Assembly: GCA_025357975.1 (NCBI GenBank)
Contig: JANYKY010000292.1
Location: forward strand, 1 to 10,224
Origin: Gemmatimonadaceae bacterium
GTDB taxonomy: Bacteria; Gemmatimonadota; Gemmatimonadetes; Gemmatimonadales; Gemmatimonadaceae
Length of the DNA: 10,224 bases
Direction of reading: 5' to 3'
The notes beneath the pieces were generated by a model. The model was not told where the DNA came from, ran no database searches, and saw only the letters and a list, made by a program, of their open reading frames with translations. Of the stretch, positions 1-6,193 are shown one piece after another; position 1 is the first letter of the stretch, and each line of letters begins with the position of its first letter. The position numbers were made by a program, and so were the translations under genes.

Positions 1-1
1 C

Positions 2-1606
2 TTCGGCGATAACGGTGGTGGCGGGAATGCCACCGACGGGTTTGGTCGCCAGAACCGGCCGACATCGTTGAACGAAGACAGAGGACAGGCAACGACCGTC
101 ACCTGGAACAACACGCTGAATTACGCGAATACGAGCGTGAAGCACGGATTCTCGGCGCTCGGCGGGACTGAATTCATTACGAATTATTCCTCGTCGCTCG
201 GCGGCTCGAGAGCCAGATACGATTTCGCGACTCCGCCGTTCCAGTACCTCAACTACGGTGGAACCAGCGGCGAAAATACGGGAGGATCCGCCTCCGAGTG
301 GGCTCTCTTCTCGCTGTTCAGCTCTGCTAACTACGCGTTTGACAACCGCTTCCTCATTACCGGAACTGTCAGGGCGGACGCCTCGTCGAGATTCTCGACC
401 AACAATACGTGGGGCTACTTCCCGTCAGTCTCAGCGGGCTGGAACATTTCGAACGAAAGCTTCATGCGCAATGTGACCTGGTTGTCGGATCTGAAGTTGA
501 GAGCGAGCGTTGGAAAACTCGGAAACCAGGAGATCGACAACTACGCCTTCCTGACATTGCTGAACAAAGTGGGTGATCAGTACCTGATCTCGCGCTACGG
601 CAATCCGGATCTGAAGTGGGAGACGACGACGCAGAAAAACGTCGGCGCCGACTTTGGCCTGCTGAGCAACAAGCTCTATGTATCGCTCGACTACTTCAAG
701 AAAAACACCTACGACATCCTGCTGCCAATTTCGCTGCCTTCGATCGTTGGAAATGTTTCTCCGACAATCGTCAACGCAGGCGACGTCAGCAACAAGGGAT
801 TCGAAGCAGCTCTCGATTACAAGAACAGGGCTGGGGGCTTCAAGTACAACTTCAGTGCGAACGTTGCGACCGTCCACAACAACGTTGAAAAACTTCACCC
901 GAACCTGCCCAACATCTCTGGTGACGTCTACAAGACTGAAGTCGGTCACCCGCTCGGCGCATTCTACGGCTACGTAATGGAAGGCATCTACCAGAACGTT
1001 GCAGAGATCAAGACGCAGCTGCATGGCACAGCCAATCCGTCAGCCCAGCCGGGCGACATCAGGTTCAAGGATCTCAATGGTGACGGTGTCATCAATGACG
1101 ACGATAGAACCTTCATCGGCAGTCCAATCCCGAGAATGTCATATGGCTTCAATCTCGGCGCCGAAAATCGTGGATTCGACCTGTCTGTTCTCATTCAGGG
1201 TGTCCACGGCGTCGATAAGTACAACGATGCCAAGAAAATCACCGATTACGACAGCCGCCCGTTCAATCACAGCACTGCAGTTCTGGGTGCGTGGCACGGC
1301 GAGGGTACCAGCAACACAATCCCGCGCACGACCTTCAATGACAACGGGAGCAGCAAGGTATCGAGTATATTTGTCGAAGATGCTTCCTACATGCGCTTGA
1401 AAAACCTGGAGCTCGGATACACGCTGGGCAGAGGGCGCTCAGGGTTGAGGTCGGGCCTGCAGGGTCTTCGCTTCTACGTTTCTGGCCAGAACCTGCTTAC
1501 AAGCACCAAGTACACTGGACTCGATCCTGAATCCACCGACCCGGTGGACAAGGGTACGTATCCATCATCGAGAGCATTCCTGCTCGGCACCAATGTCAGG
1601 TTCTGA
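2..1606 (+). CDS. SusC/RagA-family TonB-dependent outer-membrane receptor, C-terminal part (5' end outside window)
   Basis: This is the beta-barrel half of a SusC-type transporter, which imports glycans or oligosaccharides through the outer membrane with energy from TonB. The reading frame is open from base 2, so the TTG at 68 is not the real start. About 534 residues are visible; whole SusC proteins are usually near 1000, so the signal peptide, carboxypeptidase-like domain and plug are missing. Visible family hallmarks are an RADASSRF...NTWGYFPSVSAGW stretch (about residues 124-147), RYGNPDLKWET (about 198-208), the DLNGDGVINDDD calcium-type loop (about 357-368), SPIPRMSYGFNLG (about 374-386), and a C-terminus ending in an aromatic residue (VRF), as is typical for BamA-inserted barrels. 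SusD follows after 34 bases, so the two are one operon. Family assignment is very secure. The substrate cannot be read from this part. Confidence 0.95.
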   Translation, partial: FGDNGGGGNATDGFGRQNRPTSLNEDRGQATTVTWNNTLNYANTSVKHGFSALGGTEFITNYSSSLGGSRARYDFATPPFQYLNYGGTSGENTGGSASEWALFSLFSSANYAFDNRFLITGTVRADASSRFSTNNTWGYFPSVSAGWNISNESFMRNVTWLSDLKLRASVGKLGNQEIDNYAFLTLLNKVGDQYLISRYGNPDLKWETTTQKNVGADFGLLSNKLYVSLDYFKKNTYDILLPISLPSIVGNVSPTIVNAGDVSNKGFEAALDYKNRAGGFKYNFSANVATVHNNVEKLHPNLPNISGDVYKTEVGHPLGAFYGYVMEGIYQNVAEIKTQLHGTANPSAQPGDIRFKDLNGDGVINDDDRTFIGSPIPRMSYGFNLGAENRGFDLSVLIQGVHGVDKYNDAKKITDYDSRPFNHSTAVLGAWHGEGTSNTIPRTTFNDNGSSKVSSIFVEDASYMRLKNLELGYTLGRGRSGLRSGLQGLRFYVSGQNLLTSTKYTGLDPESTDPVDKGTYPSSRAFLLGTNVRF

Positions 1607-1640
1607 TTCGATGCCTACTACTCACAAAGGATAGGGAAGG

Positions 1641-3119
1641 ATGAAGACGCTTCATAGAGCGATGGCATTGATTCCGCTATTCGCAGTGCTGAGCTGCGAT
1701 CTGCACAAGGATCCCGTCGGTCTGCTCACGCCGGCGCAGGTCAATACCGATCCGACCCTGAATACCGTGGTCACCTCGGTGACCGCCTCGTACCGGATGC
1801 TCTCGAGCACTCTCAACATTCTGAACGAATGGAGATGGGACCTCGGAACGGTGTTTCGCAACGACGTTATCGTCGACGACATGGCCTCAGACGATGTTGC
1901 CAAGAAGTGGAGCCCGGACGGTGATCAGTCGTGGATGGACCAGGTGGTCAGCTTCAACTTCACGGCCAGCAATCAGGCCTTCAACGGCCAGTGGAGCTAC
2001 GATTACGAAGGGGTCAACCGCTCCAATCTCGCCATCAGCTACCTGACCGATCCTGCTTTGACTGCGAAAATCGCAATCGATCCCGCGCTCAAGTCACGGC
2101 TGCTCGGCGAGGCTTATTTCCTGAGGGCGTTCTACTACTTCGATCTAACCAACAACTTCGGTGATGTACCGCTGCTGCTGAAGCCGTTGACCAACTTCAA
2201 CGAAGCTTATGGCGTCGCCAAGAGAGAATCGAAAGCAGTAGTCGTTACCCAGATCAGCGCTGATTTGGCCCAGGCCAAGTCGTTGCTGCCTTCGTCGAAA
2301 TATTCTGACGCAACGGCGAAGTGGAGAGTCTCCAAAGGGGCCGCGATCGCGATGCAGGCCAAAGTCGCTCTCTACAACCAGAAGTGGGCAGACGTCATCG
2401 CCAGCGTCTCTGAGCTCGAGGCAACTGGTTTCTACAACCTCAATAGCAATTACTTCGACAACTTCAGCGTAGCCAGCAAGTTCGCTGAAAACGAAGTGAT
2501 CTTTCAGTACGATCACGAGACGGGTGCAAGTCCGAGAAACGGCAACGGAATTTCTGCGCCGCTCGACTGGGGCTTCATCGCTCCGACGACGAATTTCATC
2601 GCCGAGTTTGAGCCCAACGATCCGCGTTTGCTCTACACCGTCCGCGTCACCGACAAGGCAGTGTACAAGCTGCTCGGCTCGACAAATACCGTCTACAAGG
2701 GCAACGACGACGCCCCGGGCAACAAGATCTACATCCGCCTGGCGGATGTGCTTCTGTGGAAGGCTGAGGCGTATAACGAAACTGGTAACTACGCCAGCGC
2801 GATTGCCATCATCAACAGAGTCCGGCAGCGTGCACGTAATGGCGTAACGGTGGACGGCAACGCAATTCCAGCAGGAACGCTACCTGATAGACCAGCGTCA
2901 GTAGATAAAGCGCAGGTCACGACGTGGCTAAGGCACGAACGACGCGTCGAGCTCGGTTTCGAGTCACAGCGCTTTAACGACCTGAAGAGATGGGGCATCG
3001 CGAAGCAGGTGTTGACGGCGCTTGGCAAGAACTTCCAGGACCGTAACTATCTGTATCCGATTCCGCAGAGTGAGATCGATAAGTCTGGCGGAAGCATCAC
3101 GCAGAACACGGGCTATTAA
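1641..3119 (+). CDS. SusD/RagB-family outer-membrane glycan-binding lipoprotein
   Basis: This is the surface lipoprotein partner of the SusC transporter; it acts as the lid that captures the oligosaccharide. The protein has 492 residues, close to the usual SusD length. The N-terminus is a lipoprotein signal: basic MKTLHR, a hydrophobic stretch, and lipobox VLSC with Cys19 as the lipidated residue. Family hallmarks are GEAYFLRAFYYFDLTNNFGDVPL (about 156-178), the TPR-like IRLADVLLWKAEAYNETG (about 365-382) with NRVRQRA, RHERRVELGFESQRFNDLKRWG (about 431-452), and the C-terminal LYPIPQSEID...TQNTGY. The ATG at 1641 is supported by the lipoprotein signal beginning there and by an AAAGGA ribosome binding site at 1626-1631, nine bases upstream. 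It is the last gene of the susCD unit and is followed by a hairpin terminator. The ligand is unknown; beta-mannooligosaccharide is suggested only by the neighbouring operon. Confidence 0.95.
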   Translation: MKTLHRAMALIPLFAVLSCDLHKDPVGLLTPAQVNTDPTLNTVVTSVTASYRMLSSTLNILNEWRWDLGTVFRNDVIVDDMASDDVAKKWSPDGDQSWMDQVVSFNFTASNQAFNGQWSYDYEGVNRSNLAISYLTDPALTAKIAIDPALKSRLLGEAYFLRAFYYFDLTNNFGDVPLLLKPLTNFNEAYGVAKRESKAVVVTQISADLAQAKSLLPSSKYSDATAKWRVSKGAAIAMQAKVALYNQKWADVIASVSELEATGFYNLNSNYFDNFSVASKFAENEVIFQYDHETGASPRNGNGISAPLDWGFIAPTTNFIAEFEPNDPRLLYTVRVTDKAVYKLLGSTNTVYKGNDDAPGNKIYIRLADVLLWKAEAYNETGNYASAIAIINRVRQRARNGVTVDGNAIPAGTLPDRPASVDKAQVTTWLRHERRVELGFESQRFNDLKRWGIAKQVLTALGKNFQDRNYLYPIPQSEIDKSGGSITQNTGY

Positions 3120-3130
3120 TCTGGCCTGAA

Positions 3131-3177
3131 GCAAAGGAGTCGCCGCTGACCGGAATGAGGTCAGCGGCGACTTTTGC
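3131..3177 (+). terminator. Intrinsic terminator after the susCD operon
   Basis: A perfect 13-bp stem pairs 3139-3151 (GTCGCCGCTGACC) with 3159-3171, closing a 7-base loop (3152-3158). It is followed directly by TTTTGCGTTT. The flanking GCAAA (3131-3135) and TTTGC (3173-3177) can extend the stem past a small bulge. It begins 12 bases after the SusD stop and points in the direction of susCD transcription. The upstream A-rich flank is short, so function on the opposite strand is less certain. Confidence 0.88.
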
Positions 3178-3208
3178 GTTTAACGTGTTGTGACGGGAAG
3201 GAAGGACT

Positions 3209-3359
3209 AAAAGCCGTCTAACTACGATGCACAGATGAAAATGATGCCAGCGACTCGATAGGACGGCGCGTTAAGCGCGGGACGAGAAGATTTCCGGACG
3301 CGGAAGATCCTACCGCGCATCCATCATTTTCATCTGTGCATCGTTGTTAAACGGTTTTT
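3209..3359. repeat. 151-bp element bounded by 38-bp imperfect inverted repeats, between convergent operons
   Basis: The arms 3209-3246 and 3322-3359 are inverted copies matching at 35 of 38 positions, with 23 consecutive perfect base pairs at the inner end (3224-3246 with 3322-3344). One of the three mismatches (3213 with 3355) would be a G-U pair in RNA. The 75-base interior can form two smaller hairpins: 3254-3286 (CTCG/CGAG with an inner GCGC/GCGC) and 3289-3309 (GATTTCCG with CGGAAGATC, loop GACG, one bulged base). Each outer arm end runs into T residues in the outgoing direction (TTTTT at 3355-3359 on +; CTTTT on the - strand). It lies between the susCD terminator and the end of the ABC operon. 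It could be a bidirectional terminator, a structured RNA, or a MITE-like insertion. No flanking target duplication is evident. The pairing is certain; the role is not. Confidence 0.8.
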
Positions 3360-3422
3360 GCCCCTGATGGCCGTTCCACGTCGTTGATCCGTGTATGGCC
3401 TTTTCTGGAATCTGCACTGTGA

Positions 3423-4517
3423 TCAGCTCGCCGAGGAAACTCTCTGATCGTCGACAAACAGGTGCGCTCGCTCACCGTTGATCCGGACATCGATCGCATC
3501 GCCCACCGCTGGAAGCCTCTCGTTGGTAACGGAGGCCAGCATCCGATTCGGCCCTGCATCGAAATGGACGTGACTCGTCCCACCAAGGCGTTCTACGAGA
3601 ACCACCCGGCCCGCCACGCTTCCATTACGCGGCCCGTCAGACTGGGGATCGACTTCCATGTCCTCGGGACGAATTCCCAGCGTTACAGGGCCTGAGGGCA
3701 TTGTAGTTGGCATCCGCCCTGGGAGCATGTCGAACCTCATGCCGTCCGCGTTGAACTGGGCGCCACCGTTTTCACCCGTAATCCGCCCTTCTACAAAGTT
3801 CATTGGCGGCGTCCCTACGAACCCTGCCACGAAGCGATTCACGGGAGCGCGATAGAGGTCGATTGGCCTGCCAACCTGCTGAATACGCCCATCCGCGAGC
3901 ACGACGATGCGATCGCCGAGTGTCATCGCTTCAACCTGATCGTGCGTTACGTAGACCGTTGTTGTCTTGAGACGGCGCTGCAGCCCCCCGATCTCGATTC
4001 GCATCTGCGCTCTGAGGCCAGCATCGAGATTGGATAGCGGCTCATCGAAAAGGAAGACGAGCGGCTCGCGCACCATCGCACGACCCATTGCAACACGCTG
4101 CTGCTGTCCCCCTGAAAGCTGTTTTGGCTTCCGATCGAGCAGCGGCTCGAGCTGTAACATGTCGGCCGCCCACGTCACTCTTCTCTCAATCTCGGTTCGA
4201 GCCACCTTCCTGAGTCGAAGGCCAAGCGAGAGGTTCTCGCGAACAGTCATGTGCGGGTAGAGTCCATAATCCTGGAAGACCATGGCCACATCGCGGTCGC
4301 GCGGAGCGAGCGCCGTTACATCACGGTCATCGATGCGGATCCTACCCTCGGTTACTTCCTCGAGCCCAGCGAGCATCCGCAGGATAGTGGTTTTTCCTGA
4401 TCCTGAACCACCGACGAGCACCAACAACTCGCCCTCGGCCACATCGAGATTGAAATCTTCGACGACAGTCGTCGCACCGAAGCGCTTGCTCACATGTTCG
4501 AAATGAACTGAAGGCAC
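3423..4517 (-). CDS. Sugar ABC transporter ATP-binding protein, MalK/UgpC/MsmK type (CUT1)
   Basis: This cytoplasmic ATPase powers the MalFG-like permease pair encoded just upstream, for import of di- or oligosaccharides. Of 364 residues, about 1-235 are the nucleotide-binding domain: Walker A GGSGSGKT (36-43), Q-loop VFQDYGLYP (Gln82), signature LSGGQQQR (134-141), Walker B LVFLFDE (153-159, catalytic Glu159), D-loop SNLDA (162-166) and switch His192 in VTHDQ. The rest, with GIRPEDMEV (281-289), is the MalK-type TOBE/OB regulatory region at the normal length for the family. All catalytic residues are present. The GTG start at 4517 follows the permease stop with no gap (TAAGTG on the - strand), with GGAG and AAAGGA upstream inside the previous gene, so translation is probably coupled. 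It is the last gene of the operon. Such ATPases are often shared between several CUT1 transporters, so it need not serve only this one. Confidence 0.96.
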   Translation of the reverse strand: MPSVHFEHVSKRFGATTVVEDFNLDVAEGELLVLVGGSGSGKTTILRMLAGLEEVTEGRIRIDDRDVTALAPRDRDVAMVFQDYGLYPHMTVRENLSLGLRLRKVARTEIERRVTWAADMLQLEPLLDRKPKQLSGGQQQRVAMGRAMVREPLVFLFDEPLSNLDAGLRAQMRIEIGGLQRRLKTTTVYVTHDQVEAMTLGDRIVVLADGRIQQVGRPIDLYRAPVNRFVAGFVGTPPMNFVEGRITGENGGAQFNADGMRFDMLPGRMPTTMPSGPVTLGIRPEDMEVDPQSDGPRNGSVAGRVVLVERLGGTSHVHFDAGPNRMLASVTNERLPAVGDAIDVRINGERAHLFVDDQRVSSAS

Positions 4518-5333
4518 TTATCCTTTCACTCCAGAGCCAGCCATGCTCTCGATGAAGTTGCGTTGCAGAAACGCGTAGGCAATCACGACGGGGACAACGA
4601 GAACCATCGCTGATGCGAGTGACACGCCGATCGATCCGGCACCCCCGCCGAGGGAAAACACAGTCAGGAGTTGGGGGAGCGTCATCAGGTGCTGCTCCCT
4701 CACCACCAGCAGCGGCCAAAGCACTTCGTTCCACGATCCCATGAACGTAAAAATCGCGACAATCGAGAGGACCGGTTTTGACAAGGGCCAGAAAATTGTG
4801 AACAGTATTCGAAGTTCACCCATGCCATCCATGCGTGCAGAATCGATGAGCGACTGGGGAATCTGCAGAAAGAACTGACGCATCATGAGGATGGCCGTAG
4901 CGTTGAACAGATATGGAATGATGAGCGCTGCGTAAGTGTCGATCCAGCCGAGTTGGACTATCAGCGTGTAGAGTGGAATCAGTGTGAGTTGCCCAGGCAC
5001 GAGCAGCACGCCCATCGTCGCGGCGTTGAGAGCCGGGCGCCCCTTGAATCGGAGGCGCGCCATCGCGTATGCGGTGATCGAGCCAAACACGAGAACCGCG
5101 ATGGTAATCGTGGTTGCGACCAGAAGGCTGTTGATCAACGCGCGGCCGAAGGGCGCACGGGCCCACATCGTTTTGTAGTTGTCCAGTGTCGCGTGCGTTG
5201 GGAACAACGCCAGCGTGCCGACTTCCGACAGCGGCTTGAAAGTCGCTGAGGCCATCCACAGAAACGGATAAATGAAGGTCAGCGCCGCAATCGCGAGCCC
5301 GGTATAGAGTCCGATACGCCTGAGCGTTCTCAC
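4518..5333 (-). CDS. Sugar ABC transporter permease, MalG type (CUT1)
   Basis: This is one of the two inner-membrane subunits of the sugar importer. It has 271 residues, usual for MalG-like permeases. Hydrophobic segments lie at about 8-30, 65-92, 104-127, 133-150, 187-210 and 235-257. The cytoplasmic EAA loop that docks on the ATPase is at about 164-184 (DSARMDG...IFWPL), with Asp and Ser in place of the first Glu and Ala and Trp-Pro in place of Leu-Pro, a mild divergence. The C-terminus MAGSGVKG is typical. The frame is open about 500 bases further upstream, to 5840, but that stretch lies inside the MalF-like gene and has no permease character. The GTG at 5333 is chosen because a GGAGG lies just before it, it overlaps the MalF stop as GTGA, and it gives the normal family N-terminus. 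Confidence 0.94.
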   Translation of the reverse strand: MRTLRRIGLYTGLAIAALTFIYPFLWMASATFKPLSEVGTLALFPTHATLDNYKTMWARAPFGRALINSLLVATTITIAVLVFGSITAYAMARLRFKGRPALNAATMGVLLVPGQLTLIPLYTLIVQLGWIDTYAALIIPYLFNATAILMMRQFFLQIPQSLIDSARMDGMGELRILFTIFWPLSKPVLSIVAIFTFMGSWNEVLWPLLVVREQHLMTLPQLLTVFSLGGGAGSIGVSLASAMVLVVPVVIAYAFLQRNFIESMAGSGVKG

Positions 5334-6193
5334 AGCGCCTCCGCATTGCCGATCACTCGGCGCTGAATGAAGACTACGCTGCCGATAATGAGCGCGAGGG
5401 CTACGCCGATCGTTGCCGCGTATCCCATTTTTTGATACGCAAACGCGTTCGTGTACAGGTACAGCACGATGGAATACGTGCGCCTGAGAGGGCCGCCTCC
5501 CGTCATCACGTAAGGCTCGATGAACAACTGAAAACCGTTGATCGTCGAGAGCGTAACGACGAGAATAGTCTGTGGCAGGAGCAGCGGCAGGGTGAGGAAC
5601 CTGAAGCGCTGCCAGGTGGACGCGCCTTCTATTTCGATCGCTTCCTTGCACGAGCGCGGGATGTATTGTAGCCCCGCCAGATAGATGATCACGTAGAAGC
5701 CAACATTTTTCCAGGTGACCATCGCCGCAATCGCCGGCATCGCAGTCGAGGGATCGGTGAGCCATGGTACTGGCCTCAGTCCAATCCGCACGAGGACGCC
5801 GTTGATCAGTCCAACATCCGTCGCATAGAGGTTGCTCCACAAGATTGCGACGACCGCACCGGAGATGACTACCGGAAGAAAGAACGCGGCGCGCCAGAAT
5901 GAGCGAAATGCGAGCGGCCGGTTCAGGGCGAGCGCAAGCATCAACGCACTCGCGACCTGAAGCGGCAAGTGAATGCTGAGAAACACGAAAGTGTTCGCAA
6001 CGGCGCGCCAGAAACGAGTGTCCGTCGCGAGCATTCGCATATTGTCAGCGCCTGCAAAAACAGGCGTCGTCACGAGATCCCATTTCAGGAACACGAGCAC
6101 CAGTGCAAACAAGATCGGATACGCCGCAAAGATCAGAAGGAATGCAGCGTAGGGCGCTGCCATCAACGAGCCGGAGCGACGCTCAGCGCGCAC
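5330..6193 (-). CDS. Sugar ABC transporter permease, MalF/UgpA type (CUT1)
   Basis: This is the second inner-membrane subunit of the importer, partner of the MalG-like protein. It has 287 residues, the compact form common outside enterobacterial MalF (which has a large extra periplasmic loop). Hydrophobic segments lie at about 12-36, 62-90, 102-122, 153-177, 206-226 and 258-276. The EAA loop is canonical: EAIEIEG starting at Glu184, Gly190, ending LTLP at 200-203. GTG at 6193 is preferred because GAGGG lies seven bases upstream; it makes the gene overlap the end of the solute-binding-protein gene by 11 bases. An in-frame ATG at residue 11 (MAAPYAAF) is possible but has no better support. Its stop overlaps the MalG-like start as GTGA. 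Confidence 0.95.
   Translation of the reverse strand: MRAERRSGSLMAAPYAAFLLIFAAYPILFALVLVFLKWDLVTTPVFAGADNMRMLATDTRFWRAVANTFVFLSIHLPLQVASALMLALALNRPLAFRSFWRAAFFLPVVISGAVVAILWSNLYATDVGLINGVLVRIGLRPVPWLTDPSTAMPAIAAMVTWKNVGFYVIIYLAGLQYIPRSCKEAIEIEGASTWQRFRFLTLPLLLPQTILVVTLSTINGFQLFIEPYVMTGGGPLRRTYSIVLYLYTNAFAYQKMGYAATIGVALALIIGSVVFIQRRVIGNAEAL
5338..5342 (-). promoter_or_regulatory. Ribosome binding site deciding the MalG-type permease start
   Basis: On the - strand GGAGG is followed by four bases (CGCT) and then GTG at 5333. This site, inside the last codons of the MalF-like gene, supports GTG 5333 over any start in the long frame extending to 5840. The arrangement implies re-initiation at the GTGA stop/start overlap. 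Confidence 0.7.

Larger units (their letters stand above)
3120..3422. other. Convergent intergenic region without a gene
   Basis: This 303-base gap separates the ends of the susCD unit and the ABC operon. It holds the susCD terminator (3131-3177) and the 151-bp inverted-repeat element (3209-3359). In 3360-3422, just past the ATPase stop, no strong hairpin with a T-run was found for the - strand operon, so its termination probably relies on the inverted-repeat element or on Rho. No credible small coding sequence was seen here: the short frames entering from either side have no ribosome binding site or family resemblance. Confidence 0.75.

Noticed and set aside
68..70. TTG as the start of the SusC-type gene
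   Set aside because: The same frame continues open to the left edge, and the protein from here would lack the signal, plug and half of the barrel; the gene is simply cut by the window.
3209..3359. Insertion sequence with terminal inverted repeats
   Set aside because: No transposase fits in 151 bp and no target-site duplication is visible at the ends, so only a non-autonomous element or a structured RNA/terminator remains possible.
3360..3422. Separate hairpin terminator for the ABC operon just after its stop codon
   Set aside because: Only weak, short pairings such as CACG/CGTG and a direct GGCC repeat are present, with no T-run; not convincing.
4342..4734. - strand frame of 130 codons spanning the MalG/MalK junction
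   Set aside because: It overlaps two clear genes out of frame and has shadow-like composition; no ribosome binding site or domain.
5334..5840. N-terminal extension of the MalG-type permease giving a 440-residue protein
   Set aside because: This stretch lies antiphase inside the MalF-like gene, is rich in Arg/His/Asp with no membrane segments, and the GGAGG-preceded GTG at 5333 gives the normal family length.
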